Assembly: GCA_050248955.1 (NCBI GenBank)
Contig: JBFWRK010000024.1
Coordinates: forward strand, 1 to 50,356
Reading direction: 5' to 3'
DNA: 50,356 nt
Source of the DNA: JBFWRK01 sp050248955
GTDB taxonomy: Bacteria; Actinomycetota; Acidimicrobiia; Acidimicrobiales; Ilumatobacteraceae
Shown: positions 25,931-33,861 of the stretch, piece after piece
How the letters are laid out: each line of letters begins with the position of its first letter
Position numbering within the stretch: the stretch's first letter is position 1
Position numbers and translations under genes: made by a program
Notes under the pieces: model-generated
Told to the model about the DNA's origin: nothing
What the model saw: the letters and a program-made list of their open reading frames with translations, nothing else
Databases searched by the model: none

Positions 25931-26550
25931 CAGAACGAACCCTCCCGTGCACGGTCGATCTGCTGGGTCAGGATCAGGTCCTCGTGCAGCTCCATCCACA
26001 CATCGTGGTACGAACCACACATCACCCCCGTGAACATATTCGTTTCACCGGCCAGCACCCGACGGCACGTCTGCTCCAGGCGCGGCTCGTAGTGCCCGAA
26101 GCGGGCCACGATCCCACCCATGTCGCTCACGATCGGGCGCGCCGCGGCGTCGAGCTCGACGAGCCGGTCGAGCACCGCTCGGTCGTAGTCGGCGTCGCTG
26201 TGGTCGTTCGGGCCGCCGTCGCGCAACTGCCAGTCACCGCAGAGGATCTTGAAGGCCTCGTTCTGACCGAGGAACTCCTGGTAGTGGTCGCGCAGCGCAA
26301 CAGCGGGGTCGAGCCCGTCGACGTCGGCGGCGAGCGCCACCGCATGTGCTTCCCGTCCGGCCGGCGTCAGCTGCCAGAGCGCCCGCGCCTCGCGGAACAT
26401 GGCCAGTTCGCGCTGCTGCAGATCGGTGAGGTGCACCTCGACATCGGTCACCGGCAGCGCCGCGAGCTCTGCGAGCGTCTCCGCCTTCGCGAACCCCTTG
26501 ATCCGCAGCGCGTGCAGGGTCAAGAACGGTGGCGCCGACTGATGAGCCAT
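25930..26550 (-). CDS. Uncharacterised protein with winged-helix-like N-terminus
   Basis: I do not recognise a named family with certainty. The 206-residue protein begins PPFLTLHALRIKGFAKAETLAELAAL, with spacing like a MarR-type winged helix, and continues ALWQLTPAGREAHAVALAAD, the usual wing motif. The C-terminal half is Asp/His/Trp-rich (DWQLRDGGPNDHSDADYDRAVLDRL, in parts) and ends VWMELHEDLILTQQIDRARE. Similar N-termini occur in actinobacterial regulators linked to PEP-utilising enzymes. It has its own TACGAT box (26559-26564) eight bases before the ATG and overlaps dapA by one base, so dapA may be co-transcribed with it. Confidence 0.7.
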   Translation of the reverse strand: MAHQSAPPFLTLHALRIKGFAKAETLAELAALPVTDVEVHLTDLQQRELAMFREARALWQLTPAGREAHAVALAADVDGLDPAVALRDHYQEFLGQNEAFKILCGDWQLRDGGPNDHSDADYDRAVLDRLVELDAAARPIVSDMGGIVARFGHYEPRLEQTCRRVLAGETNMFTGVMCGSYHDVWMELHEDLILTQQIDRAREGSF

Positions 26551-26605
26551 GGAGCCGGATCGTAGTGAAGGTGCTCCCGGCGACGTACGACCCTCCTCAA
26601 CGTCG

Positions 26606-27394
26606 TCACGACGGCAGGCGACCCCACATCAGGATCCGCTTGAACGCGTAGAAGTACGGCGACCGGTCGCCGAGGTCGGCGAGGAGCCGGGTGCGGTACT
26701 CGGTGACGAACGCGTCGTACCGCCCGGGCGGCAGCACGCGCCGGAAGCGAGTGAGCGACGTGCCGGTCATCCAGTCGACCACGGATGCCGTGGACGGCAG
26801 CACGTGCCCGTAGACCTGCAGCCGCACGTGCTGGCGGTCGAAGCCGAGGTCGTGCAGCGTGTCGGCGTAGCGCTCCGGGCGGAGCACGTTCGCCGCCACC
26901 GGGTCCGCCGGCGGGCCGTCGGGGAAGTCGCACGCGAAGCGCTCGTCGGCGGCGACCTCGGCCGCGAGTCGGTGGCTCGGATGGTCGGCGTTCGTCGGTA
27001 CCTGCACGGCGAGCTGACCGCCGGGAGCCAGCGCCGCGGTCCACCGCGCGAGCACCTCGGCGTGATCGGGGACCCACTGCAGCGCGGCGTTCGCGAGGAC
27101 CAGGTCGACGACCGGAGCGGACGTCCACCCCGCGAGGTCCCCGAGCTCGAAGGCGACTCCGGCACGGGCCCTCGGCGCGGCGTCGGCCAGCATCGCCGGC
27201 GAGTTGTCGATGCCGAGCATCGCTTCGGGGCGGAGGCGATCCGCGGCGAGCAGCGTCAGCTCACCCGTGCCACACCCGAGATCGACCGCCTGGAGGAGCC
27301 GTGCGGGCTCCACCAGGTCGATCAGATCGAGGAACGGCTGCGTCCGCTCGGCCTTGAAGCGGTCGTACGTCGCGGGATCCCAGGCATCGCTCAC
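26606..27394 (-). CDS. tam: Trans-aconitate 2-methyltransferase-like SAM methyltransferase
   Basis: The 262-residue protein opens WDPATYDRFKAERTQPFLDLIDLV, the typical Tam start. SAM motif I is AVDLGCGTGELTLLAADRL, followed by IDNSPAML and LVLANAALQWVPDHAEVLARW. The C-terminal part has VYGHVLPSTASVVDWMTGTSLTRF, which is also characteristic. Tam methylates trans-aconitate, a spontaneous inhibitor by-product of the citric acid cycle. The ATG at 27394 is preceded by an AT-rich segment with 8-bp direct repeats. It is followed at 55 bp by the regulator-like gene on the same strand. Confidence 0.9.
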   Translation of the reverse strand: MSDAWDPATYDRFKAERTQPFLDLIDLVEPARLLQAVDLGCGTGELTLLAADRLRPEAMLGIDNSPAMLADAAPRARAGVAFELGDLAGWTSAPVVDLVLANAALQWVPDHAEVLARWTAALAPGGQLAVQVPTNADHPSHRLAAEVAADERFACDFPDGPPADPVAANVLRPERYADTLHDLGFDRQHVRLQVYGHVLPSTASVVDWMTGTSLTRFRRVLPPGRYDAFVTEYRTRLLADLGDRSPYFYAFKRILMWGRLPS

Positions 27395-27395
27395 G

Positions 27396-27414
27396 ACTTG
27401 TATTCTACTTGTAT
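27396..27414 (-). promoter_or_regulatory. AT-rich direct repeats upstream of tam
   Basis: ACTTGTAT occurs at 27396-27403 and 27407-27414, an exact 8-bp direct repeat with an 11-bp period, about one helical turn. On the coding strand this reads ATACAAGTAGAATACAAGT, with a possible -10 TAGAAT and TTGACA just upstream but too close for a standard promoter. It stands out as AT-rich and may bind an activator or repressor. Confidence 0.45.
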
Positions 27415-27437
27415 GTCAAGGGCATGGCGCGGGGGTT

Positions 27438-27467
27438 CAGCCCTCGGCGTGTCAGCCCTCGGCGTGT
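27438..27467 (-). repeat. 15-bp tandem duplication at the stop codon of the diiron gene
   Basis: CAGCCCTCGGCGTGT occurs twice in tandem (27438-27452 and 27453-27467). On the coding strand the unit TGACACGCCGAGGGC begins with the stop codon. As a result the frame of the diiron protein contains three TGA codons at 15-bp steps. Confidence 0.85.
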
Positions 27468-28582
27468 CAGCTCGGCATCGGTGCCTCGGCGCCGATCTCG
27501 AACTTGAGGTACTCCTCGCCGGTGTCCTCCCAGCTCTCGAACTGGATGACACCCATCTCCTCGAACCGCCGGCGCAGCCACGATTCGTTGCGATCCAGCA
27601 GACCGAGCTTCTTGCAGTTCGGCACGATCTTCGAGAAGAGCATCGACTGGAACAGCTTGCGGGTCGGGTCGGCGAGCATGAGCGGCACGACGTCGCGCAC
27701 GTTGACGCCCATCCGCTCCCACACCTCTTGCTGCATGAAGCGATCCCGCATCCGCACGGCGGCCTCGAACGCGAACTCCTGGCGGTCCTTCATCTCGGCG
27801 TCGGTCATGCCGTCGTAGACCTCCTTCAGCGAGAGCACGCCGAACGCGACGTGGCGAGCCTCGTCGCTCATCACGTACCGGAGGAGCTGCTTGAGCAGCG
27901 GCTCGGAGGTGGTCTGGTGCAGGAAGCCGAAGGCCGCGAGCGCAAGGCCCTCGACCATCACCTGCATGCCGAGGTAGGTCATGTCCCAGCGGCTGTCGTT
28001 CACGATGTCGTCGAGCAGCATCCGCAGGTGCGTGTTGATCTGGAACTCGCCACCGAGCTTCTCGTCGAGGTAGCGGGCGAACACCTCGACGTGACGGGCC
28101 TCGTCGACGACCTGCGTGCTCGCGTACAGCTTGGCGTCGTACCACGGCACGGTCTCGACGATCTTCGCCGTGCAGATGAGGGCGCCCTGCTCACCGTGCA
28201 TGAACTGGCTGAGGCTCCAGTTGCGACCCTCGATGCCGAACTCGAGCCACTCCTTGTCGCCCCACTTCTCGACCGGGGTGCCGATGTAGACCGACGCGTC
28301 GATGCCGGTGCCGAGCAGCGCCTGGTCGGCGGCGACGGTCTTCTCGACGTCCACGTCCGTGTCCCACGGCAGGTCCGTCGTGGCGTTCCACTGGCCGGTC
28401 TTGGCCTTTTCGTACAACTTCCGCAGCGCAGGACGGGCGAGCGCGTAGTCCCACGAGAAGATCGTGTCGGCGTTGTTCTTGACGATGTGCTCGATCTCGT
28501 TCGGATCACCCGTCGGGATGTCGAGGATCGCGTCGATGTCGTCGATCTCCGACCGACCGATCATGTCTTCCAGGGAGCTCAT
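27467..28582 (-). CDS. Ferritin-like diiron protein (AurF / RNR-R2-like)
   Basis: The 371-residue helical protein has a complete set of putative diiron ligands: Glu131 (MHGEQG), Glu161 and His164 (VVDEARHVEVF), Glu211 (VMVEGLAL), and Glu241 and His244 (MSDEARHVAFG). Two ExxH motifs about 80 residues apart define the carboxylate-bridged diiron fold of ribonucleotide reductase R2, AurF-type N-oxygenases and bacterial monooxygenases. The reaction is not known; oxygen activation is likely. It lacks R2's partner gene nearby, so a reductase function is unlikely. The ATG at 28582 overlaps the tetR stop in ATGA, so the two are translationally coupled and the very long upstream frame is rejected. Confidence 0.85.
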   Translation of the reverse strand: MSSLEDMIGRSEIDDIDAILDIPTGDPNEIEHIVKNNADTIFSWDYALARPALRKLYEKAKTGQWNATTDLPWDTDVDVEKTVAADQALLGTGIDASVYIGTPVEKWGDKEWLEFGIEGRNWSLSQFMHGEQGALICTAKIVETVPWYDAKLYASTQVVDEARHVEVFARYLDEKLGGEFQINTHLRMLLDDIVNDSRWDMTYLGMQVMVEGLALAAFGFLHQTTSEPLLKQLLRYVMSDEARHVAFGVLSLKEVYDGMTDAEMKDRQEFAFEAAVRMRDRFMQQEVWERMGVNVRDVVPLMLADPTRKLFQSMLFSKIVPNCKKLGLLDRNESWLRRRFEEMGVIQFESWEDTGEEYLKFEIGAEAPMPS

Positions 28583-29169
28583 GTGAATACCTCGTTGTGG
28601 TCGATGTCGGGAGTTGCGAAGGCCGGCAGGAAGATCGTGCGGATGAAGCGCCGCGACGCTTCGGGATCGGCGAGATCGATGCGCTCGGAGGGGGCGAGGA
28701 AGTAGGAGATGACGAGGCGCACGAGGAGCTCGACGATCTCGCCGGCGGCGGCTCGGCCGAGGTACGGCTCGACGAGCGGCGTGAGGAAGACGGTGGCGAC
28801 GCGGATGATCCGGGGCAGACCCTCGACCGTCAGGTGGCTGACCGTCTCGCCGGGCGCTGACGCCATCATCGCCGCGAGGTGCTCGTCGGCGCGGAGGTCG
28901 TTGATCGAGAACACGACCGCCTGGACGAGGAGGTCCTCCAGCGTGTCGGCGCCGTCGACGGCCTGCAGCAGCCGGGTGAAGAAGTCCTCGAGCTCGCGGA
29001 CCCGCATCGCTTCGAAGAGCACGTCCTTGCCACCGGGGAACAGCCGGTAGAGCGTGGCGCGGGAGACCCTCGCCTCGGCGGCGATGTCGTCGATCGTCAC
29101 CTTCGCCATCCCCCACTTCGCGCAGCACGACTTCGCGGCCTCGAGGACCCGCCCCTCCACGGTCAGCAA
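28579..29169 (-). CDS. TetR family transcriptional regulator
   Basis: The 196-residue protein has the TetR DNA-binding domain: RVLEAAKSCCAKWGMAKVTIDDIAAEARVSRATLYRLFPGGKDVLFEAM. The helical C-terminal ligand domain follows. The probable start is the TTG at 29169, with GGGGGA about seven bases upstream; a GTG at 29160 is the alternative. An inverted repeat, TGAGAC to GTCTCA, spans the promoter just upstream, so self-repression is likely. The stop overlaps the start of the diiron gene, making this a two-gene operon in which regulator and enzyme are produced together. Confidence 0.92.
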   Translation of the reverse strand: MLTVEGRVLEAAKSCCAKWGMAKVTIDDIAAEARVSRATLYRLFPGGKDVLFEAMRVRELEDFFTRLLQAVDGADTLEDLLVQAVVFSINDLRADEHLAAMMASAPGETVSHLTVEGLPRIIRVATVFLTPLVEPYLGRAAAGEIVELLVRLVISYFLAPSERIDLADPEASRRFIRTIFLPAFATPDIDHNEVFT

Positions 29170-29193
29170 CAGCTGGTCCCCCGACGCATGAGT

Positions 29194-29227
29194 TGAGACA
29201 ATAAGACAGAAACCGTCTCACCGTCAA
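29194..29227 (-). promoter_or_regulatory. tetR promoter with inverted-repeat operator
   Basis: On the minus strand TTGACG (29222-29227) and TATTGT (29198-29203) are 18 bases apart. The 6-bp arms TGAGAC (29194-29199) and GTCTCA (29215-29220) flank the core promoter with a 15-nt spacer. The layout fits an autoregulatory TetR site. Confidence 0.6.
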
Positions 29228-29282
29228 GCCACTCTCGCTGACAGCAGCTGCGGCGAGGCGCGATGCCGAGTCCCACCATCCT

Positions 29283-29395
29283 CGGGTTCTCTGCTCGCCG
29301 ACGACTCCCGACCGGTTCTCCGCTCCCATCCGGACATCCACCGTCCTCGCCCGATCAGAGACCGGGGCTGGTGACGCGGATGAGCAGAGAAACGG
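29283..29395 (+). repeat. Dispersed MITE/REP-like element, copy B
   Basis: A 113-bp element that matches the complement of 38108-38220 at 105 of 113 positions with no gap (hand alignment). It has imperfect 14-bp terminal inverted repeats, CGGGTTCTCTGCTC and GAGCAGAGAAACGG. Two further internal copies of the same motif lie at 29312-29325 (forward) and 29353-29366 (reverse), so the order forward-forward-reverse-reverse could fold into nested hairpins. It lies in the gene-free gap between tetR and the ABC substrate-binding gene. Confidence 0.88.
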
Positions 29396-29486
29396 GGCTG
29401 GGGGTCTCGTCGGCCCGACAGCAGATGCCACGAGGGCAGATCGTGCGGTCCTGCTGGGCGGTCGGCGGGTGGGTCCGGATTGAAAC

Positions 29487-29526
29487 CCGACTAGAACAGT
29501 CGGATTTCGGCGCGCGCTGCTAGCCT
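29487..29526 (+). promoter_or_regulatory. Palindrome and -10 box upstream of the ABC transporter operon
   Basis: CCGACT and AGTCGG (29487-29492, 29498-29503) form a perfect 6-bp inverted repeat around AGAAC. The 13-mer GACTAGAACAGTC inside it recurs at 38880-38892 upstream of another gene. A TANNNT box, TAGCCT (29521-29526), follows at a distance that would give an mRNA leader of about 30 nt containing AAGGAG. Confidence 0.5.
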
Positions 29527-29564
29527 CGCCGGACCGGCGTGAACAGCCAAGGAGCACCACCAAC

Positions 29565-30476
29565 ATGAAGAGACTCGTCTCGACCACGTCCCTCGTGATC
29601 GGCATCGCCCTGCTCGCTGCGGCCTGCGGTGGCGATGACGACACCAGCGAACCGGCGGCCACCGACGTCGCCGAGACCACCGTCGCCGGCGGGTCGGGCG
29701 GGGAGACCGGCGATGCCGCCTCGTGCGCCGAGGGCAAGACCCTCGAGGACGGCACGCTCACGATCGCCACCGCGAACCCCGCCTTCCCTCCCTACGTCCT
29801 CGACGACGCCCCGGAGTCAGGAGAGGGCTTCGAGTCCGCCGTCGCGCTCGCGGTCGCCCGTGAGCTCGGATTCGAAGGCGACACCGTCACGTGGGTCCGG
29901 ACCGGCTTCGACGAAGCGATCCAGCCCGGCGCGAAGAACTTCGACTTCAACCTGCAGCAGTTCTCGATCACCGACGAGCGCAAGCAGACGGTCGACTTCA
30001 GCGATCCGTACTACATCTCGAACCAGGCGATCGTCGGCTTCGCCGACTCCGCCGCGGTCGGCGCGACGACCGTCGCCGACCTCCAGGGCCTGAAGTTCGG
30101 TGCCCAGGCCGGCACGACCAGCCTCGAGTTCATCACCGACGTGATCAAGCCCGACGCGGAGCCGTTCGCCTACGACGACAACGTCGGTGCGAAGGCAGCG
30201 CTCGAGGCGAACCAGATCGATGCGATCGTCGTCGACCTGCCGACGGCGTTCTACATCACCGCGGTCGAGATCGAGGGCACACAGGTCATCGGGCAGTTCC
30301 CGGCCGAGGCGGGCGGCACGACCGACGAGTTCGGCCTGCTGTTCGACAAGGGCAACCCGCTCGTCGAGTGCGCCAACCTCGCGCTCGCCACCCTGAAGGA
30401 CAGCGGCGAGCTCGACACGATCGAGCAGACCTGGATGTCCGACAACGCCGGCGCTCCGGTGATCAGCGTCGGCTGA
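29565..30476 (+). CDS. Amino-acid ABC transporter substrate-binding lipoprotein
   Basis: The 303-residue protein has a lipoprotein signal with lipobox LLAAAC (Cys21), followed by a Gly/Asp/Thr-rich linker of about 30 residues. The SBP_bac_3 domain reads LTIATANPAFPPYVLDD, FDFNLQQFSITDERKQTVDFSDPYY, GLKFGAQAGTTSLEFI and VVDLPTAFY. These are the marks of periplasmic-type receptors for polar amino acids, anchored outside the membrane in a Gram-positive. The ATG has AAGGAG 12 bases upstream. The permease and ATPase genes follow, with a hairpin in the first gap. Confidence 0.93.
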   Translation: MKRLVSTTSLVIGIALLAAACGGDDDTSEPAATDVAETTVAGGSGGETGDAASCAEGKTLEDGTLTIATANPAFPPYVLDDAPESGEGFESAVALAVARELGFEGDTVTWVRTGFDEAIQPGAKNFDFNLQQFSITDERKQTVDFSDPYYISNQAIVGFADSAAVGATTVADLQGLKFGAQAGTTSLEFITDVIKPDAEPFAYDDNVGAKAALEANQIDAIVVDLPTAFYITAVEIEGTQVIGQFPAEAGGTTDEFGLLFDKGNPLVECANLALATLKDSGELDTIEQTWMSDNAGAPVISVG

Positions 30477-30492
30477 TCCGCGTCGGCTGATC
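30461..30492 (+). other. Hairpin and 13-bp duplication at the stop codon of the SBP gene
   Basis: GATCAGC (30461-30467) and GCTGATC (30472-30478) form a perfect stem with loop GTCG across the stop codon. GCGTCGGCTGATC is repeated at 30466-30478 and 30480-30492, offering a second pairing partner. A stem here could stabilise the receptor mRNA relative to the permease message, a common arrangement in ABC operons. Confidence 0.5.
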
Positions 30493-30500
30493 ACCATCCC

Positions 30501-31385
30501 GTGACCGTGCACGACGGGGCCGACGCGACAGCGTCAGCGTCGGCCCCGCTGCGCACCGGACCGAGCCGGCGGGAGCTCCACGAGCGGCGTCTCCGGCGGC
30601 GGAGCATCACGATCGCCGCCGTCAGCACGACCATCGTCGTGGCTGCGCTCGTGATCCTGATCCCGCTCACCCCCGGGTGGGAGCGCGTGAAGCGGCTGTT
30701 CTTCGACGGCACCCGGCTCCGCGACGACCTCCCGGCGCTGCTCAGGGCGTTCTGGCTGGACGTCAAGATCTTCCTCTGGTGCGCGCCGAGCATCCTGGCG
30801 CTCGGGATGCTGCTCGCCATCGCCCGCAGCATCCGCAGCCCCGCGCTGTTCCCGTTGCGGCTCTTCGCCACGATCTACACCGACGTGTTCCGGGGCATCC
30901 CGATCATCCTCACGATCACGCTGATCGGCTTCGGCGTGCCCGGCCTCGGACTCGACCGGCCGTGGAACAGCCCGCTCCTCTGGGGTTCGGTGGCGCTGAT
31001 CCTCGCCTACTCGGCATACGTCGCCGAGGTCTTCCGCGCCGGCATCGAGAGCGTCCACGAGAGCCAGCGCGCCGCAGCCCGGTCGATCGGCCTGAGCAAC
31101 GCGATGACGCTCCGCCACATCGTGCTGCCCCAGGCAGTCCGCCGCGTCGTGCCACCGCTGATGAACGACCTCGTGAGCCTGCAGAAGGACGTCGCGCTCG
31201 TCAGCATCCTCGGCCCGATCGAGATCCTCCGGCGCGCCGGCATCCAGAAGGCGAAGTACGCGAACTTCACCCCCTACGTCGGTGCCGCGTTGATCTTCCT
31301 CTGCGTCACGATCCCGTTGACCCGCCTGACGGACCACATGCTCCAGCGCCAGCGCAGCCGGACCAGCGGCACGGCGGTGCGATGA
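30501..31385 (+). CDS. Amino-acid ABC transporter permease (HisM/GlnP type)
   Basis: The 294-residue membrane protein has an N-terminal cytoplasmic tail of about 35 residues, a first helix (ITIAAVSTTIVVAALVILIPL) and the family core: LALGMLLAIARS, YTDVFRGIPIILTI, YSAYVAEVFRAGIESVHESQRAAARSIGLSNAMTLRHIVLPQAVRRVVPP in consecutive pieces. The last is the EAA loop that contacts the ATPase. It forms the channel for polar amino acids with the neighbouring lipoprotein and ATPase. GTG start at 30501; the stop overlaps the ATPase start in ATGA. Confidence 0.93.
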   Translation: MTVHDGADATASASAPLRTGPSRRELHERRLRRRSITIAAVSTTIVVAALVILIPLTPGWERVKRLFFDGTRLRDDLPALLRAFWLDVKIFLWCAPSILALGMLLAIARSIRSPALFPLRLFATIYTDVFRGIPIILTITLIGFGVPGLGLDRPWNSPLLWGSVALILAYSAYVAEVFRAGIESVHESQRAAARSIGLSNAMTLRHIVLPQAVRRVVPPLMNDLVSLQKDVALVSILGPIEILRRAGIQKAKYANFTPYVGAALIFLCVTIPLTRLTDHMLQRQRSRTSGTAVR

Positions 31386-32122
31386 AGCTCGCGATCGAAG
31401 ACGTCTGGAAGCGGTTCGGCGATCGCGAGGTGCTGCGCGGGATCTCGCTCGACGTGCGCGAGTCGGAGGTGATCTCGCTGATCGGTGCATCGGGATCCGG
31501 AAAGTCGACGCTGCTCCGCTGCATCAACCTGCTCGAGCCGGTCGACGACGGGCGGATCCTGCTCGACGGCGTCGACATCAGCGAGCCGGGCCGCGATGCC
31601 GATCCGATCCGCCGCCGGATCGGGATCGTGTTCCAGAGCTTCAACCTGTTCCCGCACATGAGCGTGCTGAAGAACGTGACCCTCGGACCGCGCAAGATCC
31701 TCCGCCGCTCGCGACGCGACGCCGACGATGCGGCACGGGCGATGCTCGATCGGTTCGGGCTCGCCGACAAGGCGGACGACTACCCGGACCGCTTGTCCGG
31801 CGGGCAGCAGCAGCGCGTCGCGATCGTGCGCGCACTGATGATGGAGCCCGAGCTCATGCTGCTCGACGAGATCACGTCCGCGCTCGATCCCGAGCTCGTC
31901 GGCGAGGTGCTCGACGTCGTGCGCGAGCTGAAGGCCCGCGGCATGACGATGCTGCTCGCGACGCACGAGATGGGCTTCGCCCGCGAGATCAGCGATCGGG
32001 TGTGCTTCCTCGATGCCGGTCGGATCCTCGAGCAGGGTGCGCCGGAGCAGCTCTTCACGGCGCCGACGAACGAGCGCACGCAGCACTTCCTCCAGCGCGT
32101 GATCGACGCCGGCCGGATGTAG
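31382..32122 (+). CDS. Amino-acid ABC transporter ATPase (GlnQ/HisP type)
   Basis: The 246-residue ATPase has Walker A GASGSGKST, the Q-loop VFQSFNLFPHMSVLKN typical of polar amino-acid ATPases, signature LSGGQQQRVAIVRAL, Walker B LMLLDEITSALD and the H-loop LLATHEMGFA. The Walker-B follow-up is EITSALDPELVGEVL, the usual family form. It energises import with the upstream permease and binding protein. It is translated from the ATG at 31382, which overlaps the permease stop. It converges on the acyl-CoA synthetase gene. Confidence 0.95.
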   Translation: MKLAIEDVWKRFGDREVLRGISLDVRESEVISLIGASGSGKSTLLRCINLLEPVDDGRILLDGVDISEPGRDADPIRRRIGIVFQSFNLFPHMSVLKNVTLGPRKILRRSRRDADDAARAMLDRFGLADKADDYPDRLSGGQQQRVAIVRALMMEPELMLLDEITSALDPELVGEVLDVVRELKARGMTMLLATHEMGFAREISDRVCFLDAGRILEQGAPEQLFTAPTNERTQHFLQRVIDAGRM

Positions 32123-32149
32123 GCGACGCGACCCGACCACGAGGAGCGC

Positions 32150-33775
32150 TCAGGTCTCCAGCACGTGATCGGCGAAGCGGTCGCGCAACGTCTTCTTCGA
32201 GAACTTGCCGACGCTGGTCTTCGGCACCTCGTCGATGAACACGACGTCGTCGGGCAGCTGCCACTTCGCGACGCGCGGCGCGAGGAAGTCGAGCACGTCC
32301 TGCTTCGACAACGTCGCGCCGCTCTCGAGCACGACGCACGCGAGTGGTCGCTCCGACCACCGCGGATGCGGCACGCCGATCACCGCCGCCTCGCGGATGG
32401 ACGGGTGTGCCATCAGCTCGTTCTCGAGCTCCACCGAGCTGATCCACTCGCCACCGGACTTGATCAGGTCCTTCGTCCGGTCGACGAGGCGAATGCGCCC
32501 GACCGGGTCCATCGTCGCCACGTCGCCGGTGCGCAGCCAGCCGTCCTCGGTGAACGAGTCACCGGCGCGGGGATCGTTGTAGTACGTCGCCGCGATCCAC
32601 GGGCCACGCACCTGCAGCTCGCCGCTCGACTCACCGTCCCACGGCAGCGGGTCGATCGACCCGGGCTCGACGACACGGCAGTCGACGCCGACGAGCGTCC
32701 GACCGACCGTGGTGCGGAGCTCGGCCTGCTCCTCGGCAGGCAGCGCGAGGTCGGCCCCCCGGAGCTGGCACACCGCGGCGATCGGGCTCGTCTCGGTCAT
32801 CCCCCACGCCTGGAGGATCGGCAGGCCGAGCTGCTCGCGGTAGGCCTCGGACAACGCCTTCGGCACGGCCGACCCACCGCACGGGATCGCCCTGAGCGAC
32901 GACGTGTCGCGGCCCTTGAGCTCGGGGAGGACCGCCATCCAGATCGTCGGCACCCCGGCCGCGACCGTGACCTTCTCGTCGACGATCAGGTTCGCGATCG
33001 CCGGCCCGGACAGATCCGGGCCGGGCATCACGAGCGCCGCACCGGATGCAACCGCGGCATGGGCGAGCCCCCATGCATTCGCGTGGAACATCGGCACGAC
33101 CGGGAGGATCACGTCGGTCTCGCAGGCACCCAGCGAGTCGGCCAACATCGCCGCCATCGTGTGCAGGTACGTGGATCGGTGGCTGTAGACGACGCCTTTG
33201 GGGTTGCCCGTCGTGCCGCTCGTGTAGCACATCGACGCCGCGGTGTTCTCGTCTCGCACGTCGAACACGGCCGGCTCGGCGGCTGCCAGGAGCGCCTCGT
33301 AGTCGTGCAGCGGCAGGCCGTTGAGGTCGTCCGGGATGTCACCCTTGCCGTCGTCCATGAGCACGAGGTGCTTCACGGTCTCGAACGTCTTCAGCAGTGG
33401 CGCGAGCAACGCGAGGAGGGACCGGTCGACGAAGATCACCTCGTCCTCGGCGTGGTTCGCGATGTACGTCAGCTGCTCGGGGAAGAGGCGGATGTTGAGC
33501 GTGTGCAGGACCCGACCGGTGCACGGCGCGGCGAAGTAGAGCTCGAGGTGACGAGCGGTGTTCCAGGCGAACGTGCCGACTCGGCCGTCCGGACTGATGC
33601 CCAACTGGTCGAGCACCGAGCCGAGCCGGCGGGTGCGGTCGGCCCACGCGCCATACGTCGTGCGCTCCTTGCCCGATCCGGTCGCGGTGACGATGGTCTT
33701 GTCACGGTGGTAGCGCTCCGCCCGTTCGAACAGGTGAACGATCGTGAGCGGCGTGTTCTGCATCAGGCCCTGCAT
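32150..33775 (-). CDS. Long-chain fatty-acid-CoA ligase (FadD-like)
   Basis: The 541-residue acyl-adenylate-forming enzyme has motif I YTSGTTGNPKGV, ILQAWGMTETSPIA, the adenine-binding DGWLRTGDVATMDP, and VDRTKDLIKSGGEWISSVELEN. The catalytic Lys is in VPKTSVGKFSKKTLRD near the end. It activates fatty acids to acyl-CoA with ATP. The form with Q/AWGMTETSP resembles medium-to-long-chain ligases of actinobacteria. The ATG at 33775 has AGGGGAG eight bases upstream and is preferred over GTG 33796. It might supply acyl-CoA to pathways that include IcmF, but there is no direct link. Confidence 0.93.
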   Translation of the reverse strand: MQGLMQNTPLTIVHLFERAERYHRDKTIVTATGSGKERTTYGAWADRTRRLGSVLDQLGISPDGRVGTFAWNTARHLELYFAAPCTGRVLHTLNIRLFPEQLTYIANHAEDEVIFVDRSLLALLAPLLKTFETVKHLVLMDDGKGDIPDDLNGLPLHDYEALLAAAEPAVFDVRDENTAASMCYTSGTTGNPKGVVYSHRSTYLHTMAAMLADSLGACETDVILPVVPMFHANAWGLAHAAVASGAALVMPGPDLSGPAIANLIVDEKVTVAAGVPTIWMAVLPELKGRDTSSLRAIPCGGSAVPKALSEAYREQLGLPILQAWGMTETSPIAAVCQLRGADLALPAEEQAELRTTVGRTLVGVDCRVVEPGSIDPLPWDGESSGELQVRGPWIAATYYNDPRAGDSFTEDGWLRTGDVATMDPVGRIRLVDRTKDLIKSGGEWISSVELENELMAHPSIREAAVIGVPHPRWSERPLACVVLESGATLSKQDVLDFLAPRVAKWQLPDDVVFIDEVPKTSVGKFSKKTLRDRFADHVLET

Positions 33776-33861
33776 CTGGATGACTCCCCTGTCCACGACA
33801 CGGCCACTGGCCGCCGGCCGAACCCCCCGGCCTGTCGACCAGACGATACTGTCGACCGTTC

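Noticed and set aside
29263..29523. Similar short proteins encoded in repeat copies B and C
   Set aside because: The open frames are alike only because the DNA is alike; they have different starts, no SD and no TANNNT box, and the inverted-repeat structure explains the conservation.
27467..29770. One 767-codon minus-strand frame covering the diiron gene, tetR and the repeat
   Set aside because: Only the part from the ATG at 28582 has protein character; upstream it runs out of frame through tetR and repeat copy B.
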